A stretch of DNA of 64,000 nucleotides from positions 620,001 through 684,000 of the forward strand of contig CP107217.1 in NCBI GenBank assembly GCA_025757745.1, read 5' to 3'. The stretch is from Coriobacteriaceae bacterium. Lineage in GTDB: Bacteria; Actinomycetota; Coriobacteriia; Coriobacteriales; Coriobacteriaceae. Shown in pieces: positions 27,909 to 37,883 of this stretch; position 1 is the first letter of the stretch, and each line of letters starts with the position of its first letter. The position numbers and the translations under genes are program-made. The notes below the pieces were generated by a model that did no database searches, was not told the origin of the DNA, and saw nothing but the letters and a program-made list of their open reading frames with translations.

Positions 27909-30900
27909 GTGTTTCTGAAGCATCCTCAACATATGGCTCCGCATAAAAATGCGGCATCGGCCAAGTTAAAAGGGCCGCAGAGTGCATCCGCGCGTGTTCA
28001 GCATGCCGCTAAAAATATGTATCGTGCCAAGCCTTTGGCTGCGACGCGCGTCGTGGCGGTGGCGGCTTCGGTTGCTGCAGTCGGCGTATTTGGCACGGTG
28101 GCCTTTGAGCCGGCCCAGAGTAATTTGAGCTTCGATCCTTCGGGGTATATCGCTGCATACAGCCACGGTGACACGGAGTCCGGCGAGGCGTACCAGATCA
28201 GTCCGCTTTCGACGGATGCCGAGGCGAATCGTCACGACGAGCAAAGCGACAGTCGGGAAACGAGCGCACGCGAGCAGCAGGCGCCGCTCGATACCGCGCA
28301 GGGACAGGCAAATCTGACGGGGCAAAGCGGCACGACCGCCTACAACGTCACCGGCAGCGCCGATGGTACGGGCGTGAGCGTTGCGGGCGGCTCGGGCAGC
28401 GGCACGGGCGGCTCGGGCGGCGGGCAGAACGCCCCCGTTATCAATGCGGGCGGAGCGTCTGGCGGCAATGCCGGCGGCGCGGGTGGTGCCGGTTCTGGCG
28501 GTAGTGGCGGTTCCGGCGGCTCGGCAAACTCGACGGTCAATTCCTATAAGTATCTCTTTCAGGACCCCACGCCCCAAAAGGGTGCTCCCATGGGAGACAC
28601 AACGTTCTTTACGCAGTTTAACGGTGCGGCTGGATTGATCGATCCCAATAAGGTGCAGATTACACCCATGGAGGATGCAATCTACGATGGACAGATGCTC
28701 GATGCCTGGACGCTGTTCTGTGCCATGGATGTCCACTGGAGTGATGGCATCGGTCTGTACTATCTTGCCTGCACCAAGGATGAGTTCGCCACGTTTCCGT
28801 ATCTGCGCATCAACTCGTGGACCAATGCCGCGGGCGAGCAGAATCCGGTACTGTGCTCGAGCCAGCCGCTCACGGTAAACGTCTCGCTGCGCTTGTCGCA
28901 GGATGCGGCGTGGACGACGCGCAGCGTTACCATCCAGCCGGCGCAGTCGTGCCTGTTTGTGGTCGGTCAGCCCGATTCGATGGGCCAGCGTAGCGTGATT
29001 TGGAGCACGCTGAGCTCCAAGGTGAACCTGCTGAATGTCAACACGCAAGAAGCCTTTATGAAACAGACGGGTCACGTCGATTCTGAGGGCTATCTCAATG
29101 CCCTGCTGCTGGGGTGGCGCGAGAACGAGGCAGTCGCTCCGTATTTCTACACGCTGACGCCCGGTCGCCATGTGGTGGTTCCCGGCGATGTCGTGTCCAT
29201 CGACCCCGCCTACAAGGTTCGCTTTCAGGGTTATGCTCTCGACGAAAACTATCGCTTTGACGACGACCCGACCAGTCCCAATAGCTCACGCCTGCAGACG
29301 CTCGTCGATGTGGACGAGTCGGTCGTGTCGGTGGATGGCGGCACCGAGACGCTGCGTGTTCCGCAGGGCGTGCAGGCGGTCGACGCCTATACCGACAGCC
29401 GCCAGCGCGAAGGCTTTACGTGGCAGATCGACAATCTGGAGTTGCCGTCCTCGGTGTACTACGTCAACGTCAATGCGGGTTTTCAGGTGCTCGATGCCTA
29501 CCGTGTGGCGTCGGATAACCCCGTCTACGCCGCAACGGACGAGGGAATCTTGACTTCTCGCGATGGCCGGGAGTATTTGGGCGTTCCCTACAATACGCGC
29601 GAACTCGATGTCCCTGCCGATATTGACCGTGTTGCCATTCCCGATCGCAATAAGCTCGACCGTATTGTTCTGCACGCGTCCAAAGGGGGCAAGTTGCCCC
29701 AGGTTGACGTGAGCAATCTGCGGGATTGCACCCTTGTCGTTGACGATGCCGCACTGCTCGATTTTATTACCGAGCATGCGGGCGAGCTGGAGCGCGCCTA
29801 CGGCGTTTACGTATCGCCCGCGAGTAATCCCGACGTCCGGCTCATGTACTCGCAGGGGCTGGTGTACAACATGAATTCGCAGCTCGAAAGCGATTTATGC
29901 TATGTGCTCGACACGGGTTCCAATATCGCCCTGGTGCAGATTTGCAACACCATTATGAAGGGTGCCTTTACGGGCAACACATCGGTTAACACGTTGGTGC
30001 TCATGCCATGGTTTGCCGATAACGTGACACTCGAGGACGGCAGTCTCGCAGGCGGTTCCGTGCAGACCATCGTGTGCGTAACCGACGAGCAGGTTGCGTA
30101 TGTCGAGCAGCACAAGGCCGCCGCCGGTGCACCCGACGCGCGCGTGATCAAGGCGAGCCTGTCCCAAGACGGTTATTTGTATTATGTCAACGCCGGTAAG
30201 ACGATTTTGCTGTCTGCTGCAGGCGATGAGAACGGTAATCTGCCCGCGACCTTTGACGGCACCTTGCTGACGGATAGCGGCGAGCGGCTCGAAGTCGATT
30301 CCATTGCGCCGCACGCTTTCTCGGGCGACGCGGAGCTCATGTTTGTCAATCTGGGCGAGCAGACGAGTGCGATCGGCCGCAACGCGTTCGAGAACTGCCA
30401 GAACCTTCAGGGCGTGTTTATCGGCACGCCCGATAGCATCGAGGTGGGAGCCGATGCCTTTAAGGGCTGCACGAGCCTGGGCTTTGTGGCGTCGCGTGCT
30501 AAAAAGGGCGTTTTTGCCACGGCCGAGAATCCCAATCCGGCCGGCTGCACCTGGTATGCGCCCGATGGCGATTCGCAGGGCTACGACAGCCGCTTTGTCA
30601 CTATCGAAGACATTTACGATTTTGGTTGCGATGTCCCAAGCGACGATACGGCCCTTCTCTACGGCTATCTCGATGGCGATGAGGAAGACAGGCCAAGCAT
30701 CCTGCTCGGTGCGCCTTCGGTGCTCAACGGTACGATTGAGCTGCTGCCGAGTACGACTGAGATTTTTGGTGGCTATTCCTCGTCCGGCGCCAAGGACCTA
30801 CCCGGTGCCTTTGAGGGGACCGGAGGCGTGTGGGATATCGATTGGGCTTCGGCTCCTCATCTGGCATATATCGATCGCTATGCCTTCAGGAATTCTGGCA

Positions 30901-32144
30901 TTGCTGGCGACCTGAACATCGACCTTCCCGATAACGATATCCACGTCGGTGTGTCGGCGTTCGATGGCTGCACGAACCTTACGTCCGTGTCTTTGCATGC
31001 GGCGACGATGGAAATCAACGACCAGGCATTCACGAATTGCCCGAGGCTCGCGAGCGCATCGTTCGTGGCGGACACCAAGGGCGACTACGACGCAGTTACG
31101 GGCATGGGCTCTCGCAACTATCTGGCGTCATCGGTGTTTGGCGACGATGCCAACTTTACGAACCTGACGGTCGGTGCTGGTATTGCGACGCTGGGCTATC
31201 CGTCGCCGGGCGTGGGCTTCTCCTTTGACGGCGTAACCGATGCCGAGGAGGAAGCCGGCCGCATTCATCTGTCGGTGCCCCATGGCATGGAGCAGGACTA
31301 CCTTAATGCGTGGGTCTACGGACTCGTCGGTTACGACAACTACGACGCGTATTACGGTGTCGTGGAGTTTGGCATGCTTTCCGATTGGTTCATGGGGGAG
31401 GGCCCGGAGCCGACGGTCGAGTCGATCGAGGCGCAGATGGCCAAGAATCTGTTGGAGCCCGAGAATCGCCTGCGAACCATGATGGGATTGCCGCTGGTCG
31501 AGGCTTCTACGGTAATACAGGCGGGTAGCGATGCGACCGAGAGCCATGAATGGAAGATCGAGGACAACGGTGACGGTACTGCCACGCTAGTCTCGGCGCC
31601 GTTCGATATCAAGCAGGCCGATCTGGCGAGCGTGTTGACGGGGCCAACCGTAATCGACTCGAACGCCTTCTCGCACTGCTCGAACCTCACCGAGATTGAG
31701 CTGTGCGATAAGGTGGTCGGCATCCAGAACGGTGCGTTTAAGGGCTGTGGCGGCGTGACGGTGACGCTACCTTCTGGCTGCCCGCTGCCGGAGTTGCTGG
31801 GCGGGATGGAGAGCGAGTCGTTTTCGTTTGGCGGCAGCGTAGTGCTCGATATTGCCGAGGCCGATCGCGAGTCGCTGCTCAAGACATGGCCTCGTCAGAT
31901 GGTGGGGGTTGCCACGGACGACGAGGAAGCTGACTACGTCGTGAGCAAGTGGTTCGGCAACGTCAATATGGATACGTTTGAGTCGCCGACGTTCGATGTG
32001 CTCAATAGGGCCGTAAATGAGCCCATCATGAAGTGCGAAAATGATTTGCGCGCCCTGATGGGCATGAAGGCTATTGGCGATATCAGTGAGCTCGCCGCCG
32101 CCATTGATATCAATAAATACCCGGATTATTGGATTGCCGGCTAG
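27909..32144 (+). CDS. Giant BspA-like leucine-rich-repeat extracellular protein
   Basis: 1411 aa from GTG 27909, preceded by aagggagtagg; the frame is open from 27684 but overlaps the previous gene. A basic N-terminus precedes one hydrophobic segment (residues about 47-66), which is a signal anchor or uncleaved signal. A Gly/Ser linker occupies about residues 158-211. Long beta-rich regions follow, with LRR_5 (BspA-type) motifs such as AFENCQNLQGVFIG, AFDGCTNLTSVSLH and AFSHCSNLTEIELC around 810-860, 1010-1050 and 1245-1280. No LPXTG or other anchor at the C-terminus. Last gene of the kinase/MoxR/DUF58/transglutaminase-like operon. Likely displayed on the surface; BspA-type repeats often mediate binding to host or other bacteria. 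Confidence 0.88.
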   Translation: MFLKHPQHMAPHKNAASAKLKGPQSASARVQHAAKNMYRAKPLAATRVVAVAASVAAVGVFGTVAFEPAQSNLSFDPSGYIAAYSHGDTESGEAYQISPLSTDAEANRHDEQSDSRETSAREQQAPLDTAQGQANLTGQSGTTAYNVTGSADGTGVSVAGGSGSGTGGSGGGQNAPVINAGGASGGNAGGAGGAGSGGSGGSGGSANSTVNSYKYLFQDPTPQKGAPMGDTTFFTQFNGAAGLIDPNKVQITPMEDAIYDGQMLDAWTLFCAMDVHWSDGIGLYYLACTKDEFATFPYLRINSWTNAAGEQNPVLCSSQPLTVNVSLRLSQDAAWTTRSVTIQPAQSCLFVVGQPDSMGQRSVIWSTLSSKVNLLNVNTQEAFMKQTGHVDSEGYLNALLLGWRENEAVAPYFYTLTPGRHVVVPGDVVSIDPAYKVRFQGYALDENYRFDDDPTSPNSSRLQTLVDVDESVVSVDGGTETLRVPQGVQAVDAYTDSRQREGFTWQIDNLELPSSVYYVNVNAGFQVLDAYRVASDNPVYAATDEGILTSRDGREYLGVPYNTRELDVPADIDRVAIPDRNKLDRIVLHASKGGKLPQVDVSNLRDCTLVVDDAALLDFITEHAGELERAYGVYVSPASNPDVRLMYSQGLVYNMNSQLESDLCYVLDTGSNIALVQICNTIMKGAFTGNTSVNTLVLMPWFADNVTLEDGSLAGGSVQTIVCVTDEQVAYVEQHKAAAGAPDARVIKASLSQDGYLYYVNAGKTILLSAAGDENGNLPATFDGTLLTDSGERLEVDSIAPHAFSGDAELMFVNLGEQTSAIGRNAFENCQNLQGVFIGTPDSIEVGADAFKGCTSLGFVASRAKKGVFATAENPNPAGCTWYAPDGDSQGYDSRFVTIEDIYDFGCDVPSDDTALLYGYLDGDEEDRPSILLGAPSVLNGTIELLPSTTEIFGGYSSSGAKDLPGAFEGTGGVWDIDWASAPHLAYIDRYAFRNSGIAGDLNIDLPDNDIHVGVSAFDGCTNLTSVSLHAATMEINDQAFTNCPRLASASFVADTKGDYDAVTGMGSRNYLASSVFGDDANFTNLTVGAGIATLGYPSPGVGFSFDGVTDAEEEAGRIHLSVPHGMEQDYLNAWVYGLVGYDNYDAYYGVVEFGMLSDWFMGEGPEPTVESIEAQMAKNLLEPENRLRTMMGLPLVEASTVIQAGSDATESHEWKIEDNGDGTATLVSAPFDIKQADLASVLTGPTVIDSNAFSHCSNLTEIELCDKVVGIQNGAFKGCGGVTVTLPSGCPLPELLGGMESESFSFGGSVVLDIAEADRESLLKTWPRQMVGVATDDEEADYVVSKWFGNVNMDTFESPTFDVLNRAVNEPIMKCENDLRALMGMKAIGDISELAAAIDINKYPDYWIAG

Positions 32145-32149
32145 GCGGG

Positions 32150-32878
32150 TTAGGGCGCGAGACAGCCCCAGTCGATGGGGCTGCTGCCGTTTCGCTCGAG
32201 CAATTCATTGGCAGCGGAGAAGGGGCGCGATCCCATAAAAGCGGGGAGTTCTGCCGTGGCACGGTTTGCCGAAAGCGGCGAGGGGTGTGTGGAGGCCAGG
32301 CAGAACTTGCCGCTTTCCTTGCCCGCGCCGGTAGAGGCGAGCTTGCCTTCGACCATCTGCTGGGCAAAGCGGCCCCATGCCAAAAAGACGACCGGCTGGG
32401 GCAGCTGGCAGCAGCGTTCGATAACGTAGTCGGTGAGCGTGCTCCAACCCAGCTTGGCGTGCGAGTTCGCGGCATGCTCGCGCACGGTGAGCGTCGTGTT
32501 GAGAAGCAGGACGCCCTGTTGTGCCCAGGGGGTTAGATCTCCCGTGGCGGGAATGGGGCAGCCCAGATCGGCTTTGAGTTCCTTATAGATGTTGCGCAGG
32601 CTCGGCGGCAACTTGGTTTGCGTCGCGGGGACCGAGAACGACAGCCCCATGGCTTGGTTGGGTCCGTGATAGGGGTCTTGACCCAGGATGACAACCTTGA
32701 CCTGGTCGGCCGGCGTAAAGGCGAGGGCATTGAGGATGTCGTCTTGTGCCGGGTAGATGGTTTGCTCGGCACGCAAAAGGGCGATGCGCTCGAGCAGCTG
32801 GTTCGTGGTGTCACGTACCGGCTGCGGCGCACCGCCCAACCAAGTTGCTATGTTGCGGTCGCGGGTTGCGGTGTCCAT
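32150..32878 (-). CDS. ung: Uracil-DNA glycosylase
   Basis: 242 aa. Family 1 UDG: GQDPYHGPNQ with the catalytic Asp near residue 66, LLNTTLTV, and HPSPLS with the catalytic His near 197. Removes uracil from DNA to start base excision repair. Full length, good ribosome site. It ends 5 nt from the end of the convergent LRR gene, with no visible terminator between them. Confidence 0.95.
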   Translation of the reverse strand: MDTATRDRNIATWLGGAPQPVRDTTNQLLERIALLRAEQTIYPAQDDILNALAFTPADQVKVVILGQDPYHGPNQAMGLSFSVPATQTKLPPSLRNIYKELKADLGCPIPATGDLTPWAQQGVLLLNTTLTVREHAANSHAKLGWSTLTDYVIERCCQLPQPVVFLAWGRFAQQMVEGKLASTGAGKESGKFCLASTHPSPLSANRATAELPAFMGSRPFSAANELLERNGSSPIDWGCLAP

Positions 32879-32966
32879 GGGGCTCCTTTATGGCAGATGC
32901 TCTGTTGGCATCTATTGTAAAGGCGCACCGGTTGCCTTTATGCCGCGACTGCATGAGGAGTGGGGT

Positions 32967-33869
32967 CTACGAGACGTGCTCGGGCGCTCCTGCCATACGA
33001 GCGTGTCCGTGTGCGTGAAGGCGCGGAAGCTCGACGGTTGCCACCATGACGCCGGTGAGGATGAGGGCGGCGCCAAAGAAGGCGATGGGGCTCAGGACCT
33101 CGCCGACCAGGAAGAACGAGAAGACGGCGGAGCAGACCGGCTCGAGCGAGAAGGCGAAGCCGGTGGTCTCGGCAGGTACGTGGGGCTGCACGAGCGTCTG
33201 GGTGATAAAGCCGTAGGCGGAGCAGATGAGTGCGAGCGCAACGACAACGACGATCTCGTTCGGCGTGCTGGGAAGCGTAAAGCCGCCAAAGGTGCATGCG
33301 GCGATACCCGAGAACAGGCCGCCGAAGCCCAGCTGCCAAACGCCCAAGGCCAGCGGATCGACTTCCTCGACAAAGCGTTTGGCTACGATAATGTGGCCGG
33401 CATAGATAAAGGCCGAGAGCAGCATGATGATCGCGCCGGGGTTCAGGCTGGTAAAGTCGGCGCCCGAGAGCAAAAGCATGCCGCAGGTGACAATGGCGGT
33501 GCCAATGAGCACCTTGCGCTCGGGGGCGCGACGCAGCAGGGCCGCGTTGGCAAACGGTACGATCACGACCGTCAGGCTCTGCAAAAAGCCGGCGGTGGAG
33601 GCCGAGGTGAGGCTGGAGCCCAGGCACATGCAGGTGAGCTCGGTAGCCATGATGGCGCCGATGATGGCGGAACGAATCATCACGTCGCGGTTGATGCGCA
33701 GCGCGTGCTTGTGGAAGAGCAGCAGACAAGCTGCAAAGGCGATGATGCAGCGCAGCGCAACAATGCTCGTGGCGTTCATGCTGTCCATGCCGATCTTCAT
33801 GAGGGGGTACGAAAAGCCCCATGCGACGGGAACGGAAAATGAGAGCGCGATTGCTTTTTTGCGATCCAT
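32967..33869 (-). CDS. EamA/DMT-family transporter
   Basis: 300 aa with ten hydrophobic helices in two EamA repeats (VAWGFSYPLMKIG at the start of the first; GFITQTLVQPHVP and EPVCSAVFSFFLVGE in the second). Drug/metabolite transporter superfamily. Divergent from the LysR gene at 34028 with 158 nt between them, so the LysR protein probably regulates it. Substrate unknown. Confidence 0.9.
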   Translation of the reverse strand: MDRKKAIALSFSVPVAWGFSYPLMKIGMDSMNATSIVALRCIIAFAACLLLFHKHALRINRDVMIRSAIIGAIMATELTCMCLGSSLTSASTAGFLQSLTVVIVPFANAALLRRAPERKVLIGTAIVTCGMLLLSGADFTSLNPGAIIMLLSAFIYAGHIIVAKRFVEEVDPLALGVWQLGFGGLFSGIAACTFGGFTLPSTPNEIVVVVALALICSAYGFITQTLVQPHVPAETTGFAFSLEPVCSAVFSFFLVGEVLSPIAFFGAALILTGVMVATVELPRLHAHGHARMAGAPEHVS

Positions 33870-34027
33870 GGGACTCCTTTTGTTACAGAACGGTTTCGCA
33901 AAAAGGATTCTGCTCCCAGATGTGGATGTAGTAAAGCGAATGTATCTTCAGTATGATTAAGAAAAGCTAATGTGAACAGAAAAGGCCCTGGCAAAACGTT
34001 TTACGGCTACATCGATGTGGAGGCACG

Positions 34028-34894
34028 ATGGCATCGCGGTATCGGATTGTATGTATGGTGGTCGATTGCGGCAGCCTGAAACGTGCGGCCGACGAGCTGG
34101 GCTATACGCAAAGCGCGGTGAGCCAGGCCGTCAAGGCGCTCGAGCGCGAGCTGGGCACCACGATTATCGAGCGCGGCAAGCAGGGCGTCTCACTGACGCG
34201 CGACGGCAAACAGTACCTGCCGTATCTACGCCAGATCGTAACGGCCGAGGCCGAGCTTGAGGGCAAGCGCCAGGAGTTGCTGGGGCTTTCGTCGACCGAC
34301 ATTCGCATTGCGACGTTTACCAACGTGAGTCGTACCGTGCTGCCGCGCGTGATTCGTGACTTTGGAGCCCTGCATCCGGGCGTGCGCTTTACCCTCAAGC
34401 AGGGCGATTACACGCGCAACGCCCAGTGGGTGCACGATGGCGTGGTCGACTTTTGCTTTACGGCGCGCGGATTTACTACGGGGCTCGAGAAGCGCGTGGT
34501 CTATCACGACGAGTTGGTGGCGCTGCTGCCGGCCGTCCATCCGCTGGCGGCAAAGGAAAAGGTGACGCTCGCCGACTTGGCGTCCGAACCGTTTGTGCTG
34601 CTAGATGAGGGCGAACAGAGCCTGGTGCTCGATGCGTTCGCGGCGCACGGGCTGTCGCCGCACGTGACAAGTGAGGTTACCGACGACTACACCATTATGG
34701 CGATGGTGGAGGAGGGCCTGGGCGTGAGCATGCTCTACCGTCGTACGGTCGAAGGCATGCAGGCCGATATTCGTGTGCGTCCCATCGTGCACGCCCCCTC
34801 GCGCGACGTTGTGGCAGCGTGGCGCAGCTGGGATACCATGCCGATCGCTACGAGGCGCTTTATCGACTACATGAGCTCGCATATCGTGAGCTAG
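34028..34894 (+). CDS. LysR-family transcriptional regulator
   Basis: 288 aa. N-terminal winged helix (CGSLKRAADELGYTQSAVSQ, residues about 14-33), then an effector-binding domain to the C-terminus. Starts after gtggaggcacg. Divergently transcribed from the EamA transporter gene; by the usual LysR logic it controls that gene and itself. The shared 158-nt region has a weak tctt-N10-aaga dyad at 33945-33962. Confidence 0.92.
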   Translation: MASRYRIVCMVVDCGSLKRAADELGYTQSAVSQAVKALERELGTTIIERGKQGVSLTRDGKQYLPYLRQIVTAEAELEGKRQELLGLSSTDIRIATFTNVSRTVLPRVIRDFGALHPGVRFTLKQGDYTRNAQWVHDGVVDFCFTARGFTTGLEKRVVYHDELVALLPAVHPLAAKEKVTLADLASEPFVLLDEGEQSLVLDAFAAHGLSPHVTSEVTDDYTIMAMVEEGLGVSMLYRRTVEGMQADIRVRPIVHAPSRDVVAAWRSWDTMPIATRRFIDYMSSHIVS

Positions 34895-34923
34895 CTGCCG
34901 ATGCGCCACCTTGTTGAATGCGT

Positions 34924-36306
34924 CTAGCGCGCCCCAGTTTTGGCTTGCGCCAGACGGTAGGTGCGTGCCGGGTGGCAGAGCAGTACCGCCACGACCATAA
35001 AGAACGCCGTGGTGCCCAGGCTGATGGGGTAGACCATCATGATGTTCGCAAAGGTGCGGAAGTGTGGGAACACGCAGAACACCCAATAGAAGCGGATGCC
35101 GCAGACGCAGATCATGGTGATGAGGGCGGGCATGAGCGAGATGCCAAAGCCGCGCAGATAACCGGACATGTTTTCGTAGAACATGCTAAAGGCGTACGCC
35201 GGGAAGATCGAACACACGCGGATATAGCCGATCGAGACGATGTTGGGATCACTGTTGAACAGCGACAAGATCTCACGCCCCAGGCCGACAATAACGATAA
35301 TTGTGGTGAGCGCGACGATACCGCCTTCGACCAGGCAGACCTTGAGCGTTTTGGTGCAGCGGTCGATCTGGCGGGCACCGTGGTTTTGTCCCACAAAGGT
35401 GGTGCAAGCCTGGCTAAAGCTGTTGAGCAGGTTATAGCACACGTACTCCAAGCTCATAGCGGCGCTCGATGCCGCCATGACCTCGGTGCCCAGGCTGTTG
35501 ATGGCGGACTGGATGATGATGTTGGCGACGGCAAAGACGGCGCTTTGGATGCCGGCGGGCAGGCCAATCTTGACGATGCGCTTGAGGGCGACGGGGTCTA
35601 AGCCTAAGTCGCGTGGGGTGACGCGGACGACGGAGTCGGTCTTGAGCAGACGGATAAAGAGCGTAGCGGCGCTGACGGTGTAGGCGATGGCGGTGGCGAT
35701 GGCGACGCCCGCGACGCCCCAGTGGAGTACAGGGACAAAGATGAGGTCCAGGCCAATGTTGAGGACGGTGGACACGGCAAGCGCCTGCAGCGGCATGCGG
35801 GTGATGCCGACGGAGCGGAAGATCGCGGCCTCAAAGTTGTAGAGCAAAATCGAGGGCATGCTCAGCAAAAAGACGCGCAGGTAGAGCGAAGCGAGCGGCA
35901 TGGTCTCGGCGGGAACGTTGAGCGCGGCGAGCATGGGCTCGGCAAAGATCTCGCCCAGCGCGATGACGATAAAACCCACGAGCGCCATTAAAATCGAGGT
36001 ATGGACGGCGCGGTTGACCATATTCTGATCGTTGCGGCCGATAGCGTTGGCGATGACCACATTGGAGCCAAGCGACATGCCAATAAACAGGTTGAGCATA
36101 AGACTGGTAAGCGGAACATTGGAGCCGACCGCCGCCATGGCGAGGGTTCCCTGGTCGCCCGAGAAGTTACCGATAATGACCGTGGCGATGAGGTTCGACA
36201 GCTGCTCCAAGATGCTCGTGGCGGCCACGGGGAAGGCGAACAGGGGAATATTGCGCCACAACGAGCCGGTGGTCATGTCAATGTGCTTAGATGCGGTATC
36301 AGCCAT
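34924..36306 (-). CDS. MATE-family efflux transporter
   Basis: 460 aa, twelve hydrophobic helices. FPVAATSILEQLSNL and GNFSGDQGTLAMAAVG are MATE N-terminal features; the second half repeats the pattern (GLPAGIQSAVFAVANIIIQ). Exports cationic drugs or metabolites using Na+ or H+. Monocistronic. The 231 nt upstream up to rlmA hold the repeat at 36451 and related fragments, for example agggacgttcc near 36400. Confidence 0.92.
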   Translation of the reverse strand: MADTASKHIDMTTGSLWRNIPLFAFPVAATSILEQLSNLIATVIIGNFSGDQGTLAMAAVGSNVPLTSLMLNLFIGMSLGSNVVIANAIGRNDQNMVNRAVHTSILMALVGFIVIALGEIFAEPMLAALNVPAETMPLASLYLRVFLLSMPSILLYNFEAAIFRSVGITRMPLQALAVSTVLNIGLDLIFVPVLHWGVAGVAIATAIAYTVSAATLFIRLLKTDSVVRVTPRDLGLDPVALKRIVKIGLPAGIQSAVFAVANIIIQSAINSLGTEVMAASSAAMSLEYVCYNLLNSFSQACTTFVGQNHGARQIDRCTKTLKVCLVEGGIVALTTIIVIVGLGREILSLFNSDPNIVSIGYIRVCSIFPAYAFSMFYENMSGYLRGFGISLMPALITMICVCGIRFYWVFCVFPHFRTFANIMMVYPISLGTTAFFMVVAVLLCHPARTYRLAQAKTGAR

Positions 36307-36450
36307 ACGCTCTCAATCTCTAACATGCTCTTTCGTGCTTATTTGCGCAGATGATGATACTCCTAATCGACTAGTCATTGGGTGTTCCTATCGGCACTTA
36401 GGGACGTTCCTTTTCTGTCGGCAGCTGAGGACACTCCTTATCTCTTCTAA

Positions 36451-36481
36451 CTAGTCATTCAAGAACGTCCCCAATGACTAG
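36451..36481. repeat. AGTCATT...AATGACT repeat, copy upstream of rlmA
   Basis: Arms ctagtcatt and aatgactag around caagaacgtcccc. Same element as 6344-6373; another cgactagtcattggg fragment stands at 36368. Confidence 0.85.
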
Positions 36482-36537
36482 GTGGGGAAGGCGTGCGACA
36501 ATGGTGGGCGTTGTGTTGTTCGCGCTAAGGAGTTGCC

Positions 36538-37353
36538 ATGTTGTTGTGTTCCGTTTGCCATGAACCGTTGGTGGACGATGAGCGTGGGGCCGCATGCGCG
36601 GGCGGACACCGGTTTGACCGTGCGCGCGAGGGTTATCTATATCTACTGCGCTCGTCCAAGAGCGGCGACTCCATGGGCGATCCCAAGTCGCAGGCGCGCA
36701 GCCGTCGTGACTTTTTGAACTGTGGATACTACGCGCCGTTGCGCGATGCGATGGTCGAGCTGGTGCGCAAGCAGGTGTCTGGGCGCGCCACGTCTGCGAA
36801 CGGCCCCATGACGCTGCTCGATATTTGCTGTGGCGAGGGCTATTACACCAGTGCCATGGGCGCGGTGCCGGGCGTAGATGCTTACGGTTTTGACCTGGGC
36901 AAGGAGATGGTGCGCCTGGCCGCCAAGCGCGGCGATGCGACCTACTTCGTGGCCAACATGAAGGACATCCCCGTGGCCGATGGCGCCTTCGATATGGTGA
37001 CCGAGCTCTTTGCCCCCTTTAACAAGCGCGAGTTTGCCCGCGTGCTGGCGCCGGAGGGTTCGCTCTACACCGTGGTGCCGGGTGCTCGTCACCTCTTTGG
37101 GCTCAAGGAGGTACTCTACGACACGCCGTACCTTAACGATGAGAAGCTGCCGAAGACCACCGAGCTCGAGTTGGTCGGAACGCAGCGGGTGTCTGCGAAT
37201 ATTACGCTTCAGACCCAGGCGGACATCGAGGCGGTGTTCCAGATGACGCCGTACTACTACCGCACGCGCCCCGCCGACAAAGAGCGCCTGGCAAATTTGG
37301 ATACCCTTCAGACCGACATCGACTTCATCATCGCCGAGTACCGCCACAGCTAA
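36538..37353 (+). CDS. rlmA: 23S rRNA (guanine-N1)-methyltransferase RlmA-like
   Basis: 271 aa. N-terminal zinc finger with Cys4, Cys7, Cys20 and His24, followed by FDRAREGYLYLL, characteristic of RlmA/RrmA. SAM-binding motif LLDICCGEGYY near residue 98. Gram-negative RlmA methylates G745 and the Gram-positive type (TlrB) G748 of 23S rRNA; the latter gives tylosin resistance. Which applies here is not readable by eye. Start after aaggagttgcc. Confidence 0.9.
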   Translation: MLLCSVCHEPLVDDERGAACAGGHRFDRAREGYLYLLRSSKSGDSMGDPKSQARSRRDFLNCGYYAPLRDAMVELVRKQVSGRATSANGPMTLLDICCGEGYYTSAMGAVPGVDAYGFDLGKEMVRLAAKRGDATYFVANMKDIPVADGAFDMVTELFAPFNKREFARVLAPEGSLYTVVPGARHLFGLKEVLYDTPYLNDEKLPKTTELELVGTQRVSANITLQTQADIEAVFQMTPYYYRTRPADKERLANLDTLQTDIDFIIAEYRHS

Positions 37354-37355
37354 CA

Positions 37356-37390
37356 ACCTGCCAAAAAGGGACAGGTTTATTTTGGTAGGT
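37356..37390. repeat. ACCTGCCAAAA palindrome, copy 1
   Basis: Arms acctgccaaaa and ttttggtaggt (one mismatch) around agggacaggttta, right after the rlmA stop. Second copy at 56701-56735. Confidence 0.85.
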
Positions 37391-37407
37391 TTTATCTGGG
37401 CAAACGT

Positions 37408-37445
37408 AAAGGGCCGACCGCGGAGATGCGCGATCGGCCCTTTTT
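37408..37445 (+). terminator. Intrinsic terminator between convergent genes
   Basis: Stem from aaagggccgaccgcg to cgcgatcggcccttttt with a short loop. T-run on the plus strand and A-run at the other side, so it can serve rlmA and the convergent membrane gene. Confidence 0.88.
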
Positions 37446-37481
37446 AGTTGCTTGGCTGTAGAGGTTATGAGAAGCGAGCGC

Positions 37482-37883
37482 TTATAGGCGGTCCTTGTTC
37501 TCGGCCTTAACGGCGTGTGCCTGCTGAACAAAGAACAGGTCGTACGCCACGATGACAAAGGCGCCAAAGTTGATGGCGTCGCCGCCAAACGCGGGAAGCG
37601 TGAGCACCGCTTGGGCAAGCGTGGCGACCGCGGCAACAATACCGAGCTTAAACGCGCCGTCCACCTGCGAAGGCTTGTTGGCGCCCTTGATACCGGCGAC
37701 GCCTGCGGCAAGGTCGACGAGACCCTTGGCGATAAGCACGACCGCTGCGAGCGTGGCGTACGAACCGTACGTGGAATCGAGACCGCCCGTGGCGATACCG
37801 ACGCCGGCGGTGACGAGGCTGGCGATGCCCAAAACAAAGTAGATGAGAGCAAGGATTTTGAGAGTCTTGCGAGTGAAGCTCAT
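37482..37883 (-). CDS. Small four-helix membrane protein
   Basis: 133 aa from ATG 37883 (AAAGGACC upstream); the frame opens at 37952 but without a ribosome site. Four hydrophobic helices, Gly/Ala-rich, with KPSQVDGAFKLG between helices 2 and 3. No recognised function. The 226 nt upstream to the next gene contain no other feature I can support. Confidence 0.7.
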   Translation of the reverse strand: MSFTRKTLKILALIYFVLGIASLVTAGVGIATGGLDSTYGSYATLAAVVLIAKGLVDLAAGVAGIKGANKPSQVDGAFKLGIVAAVATLAQAVLTLPAFGGDAINFGAFVIVAYDLFFVQQAHAVKAENKDRL

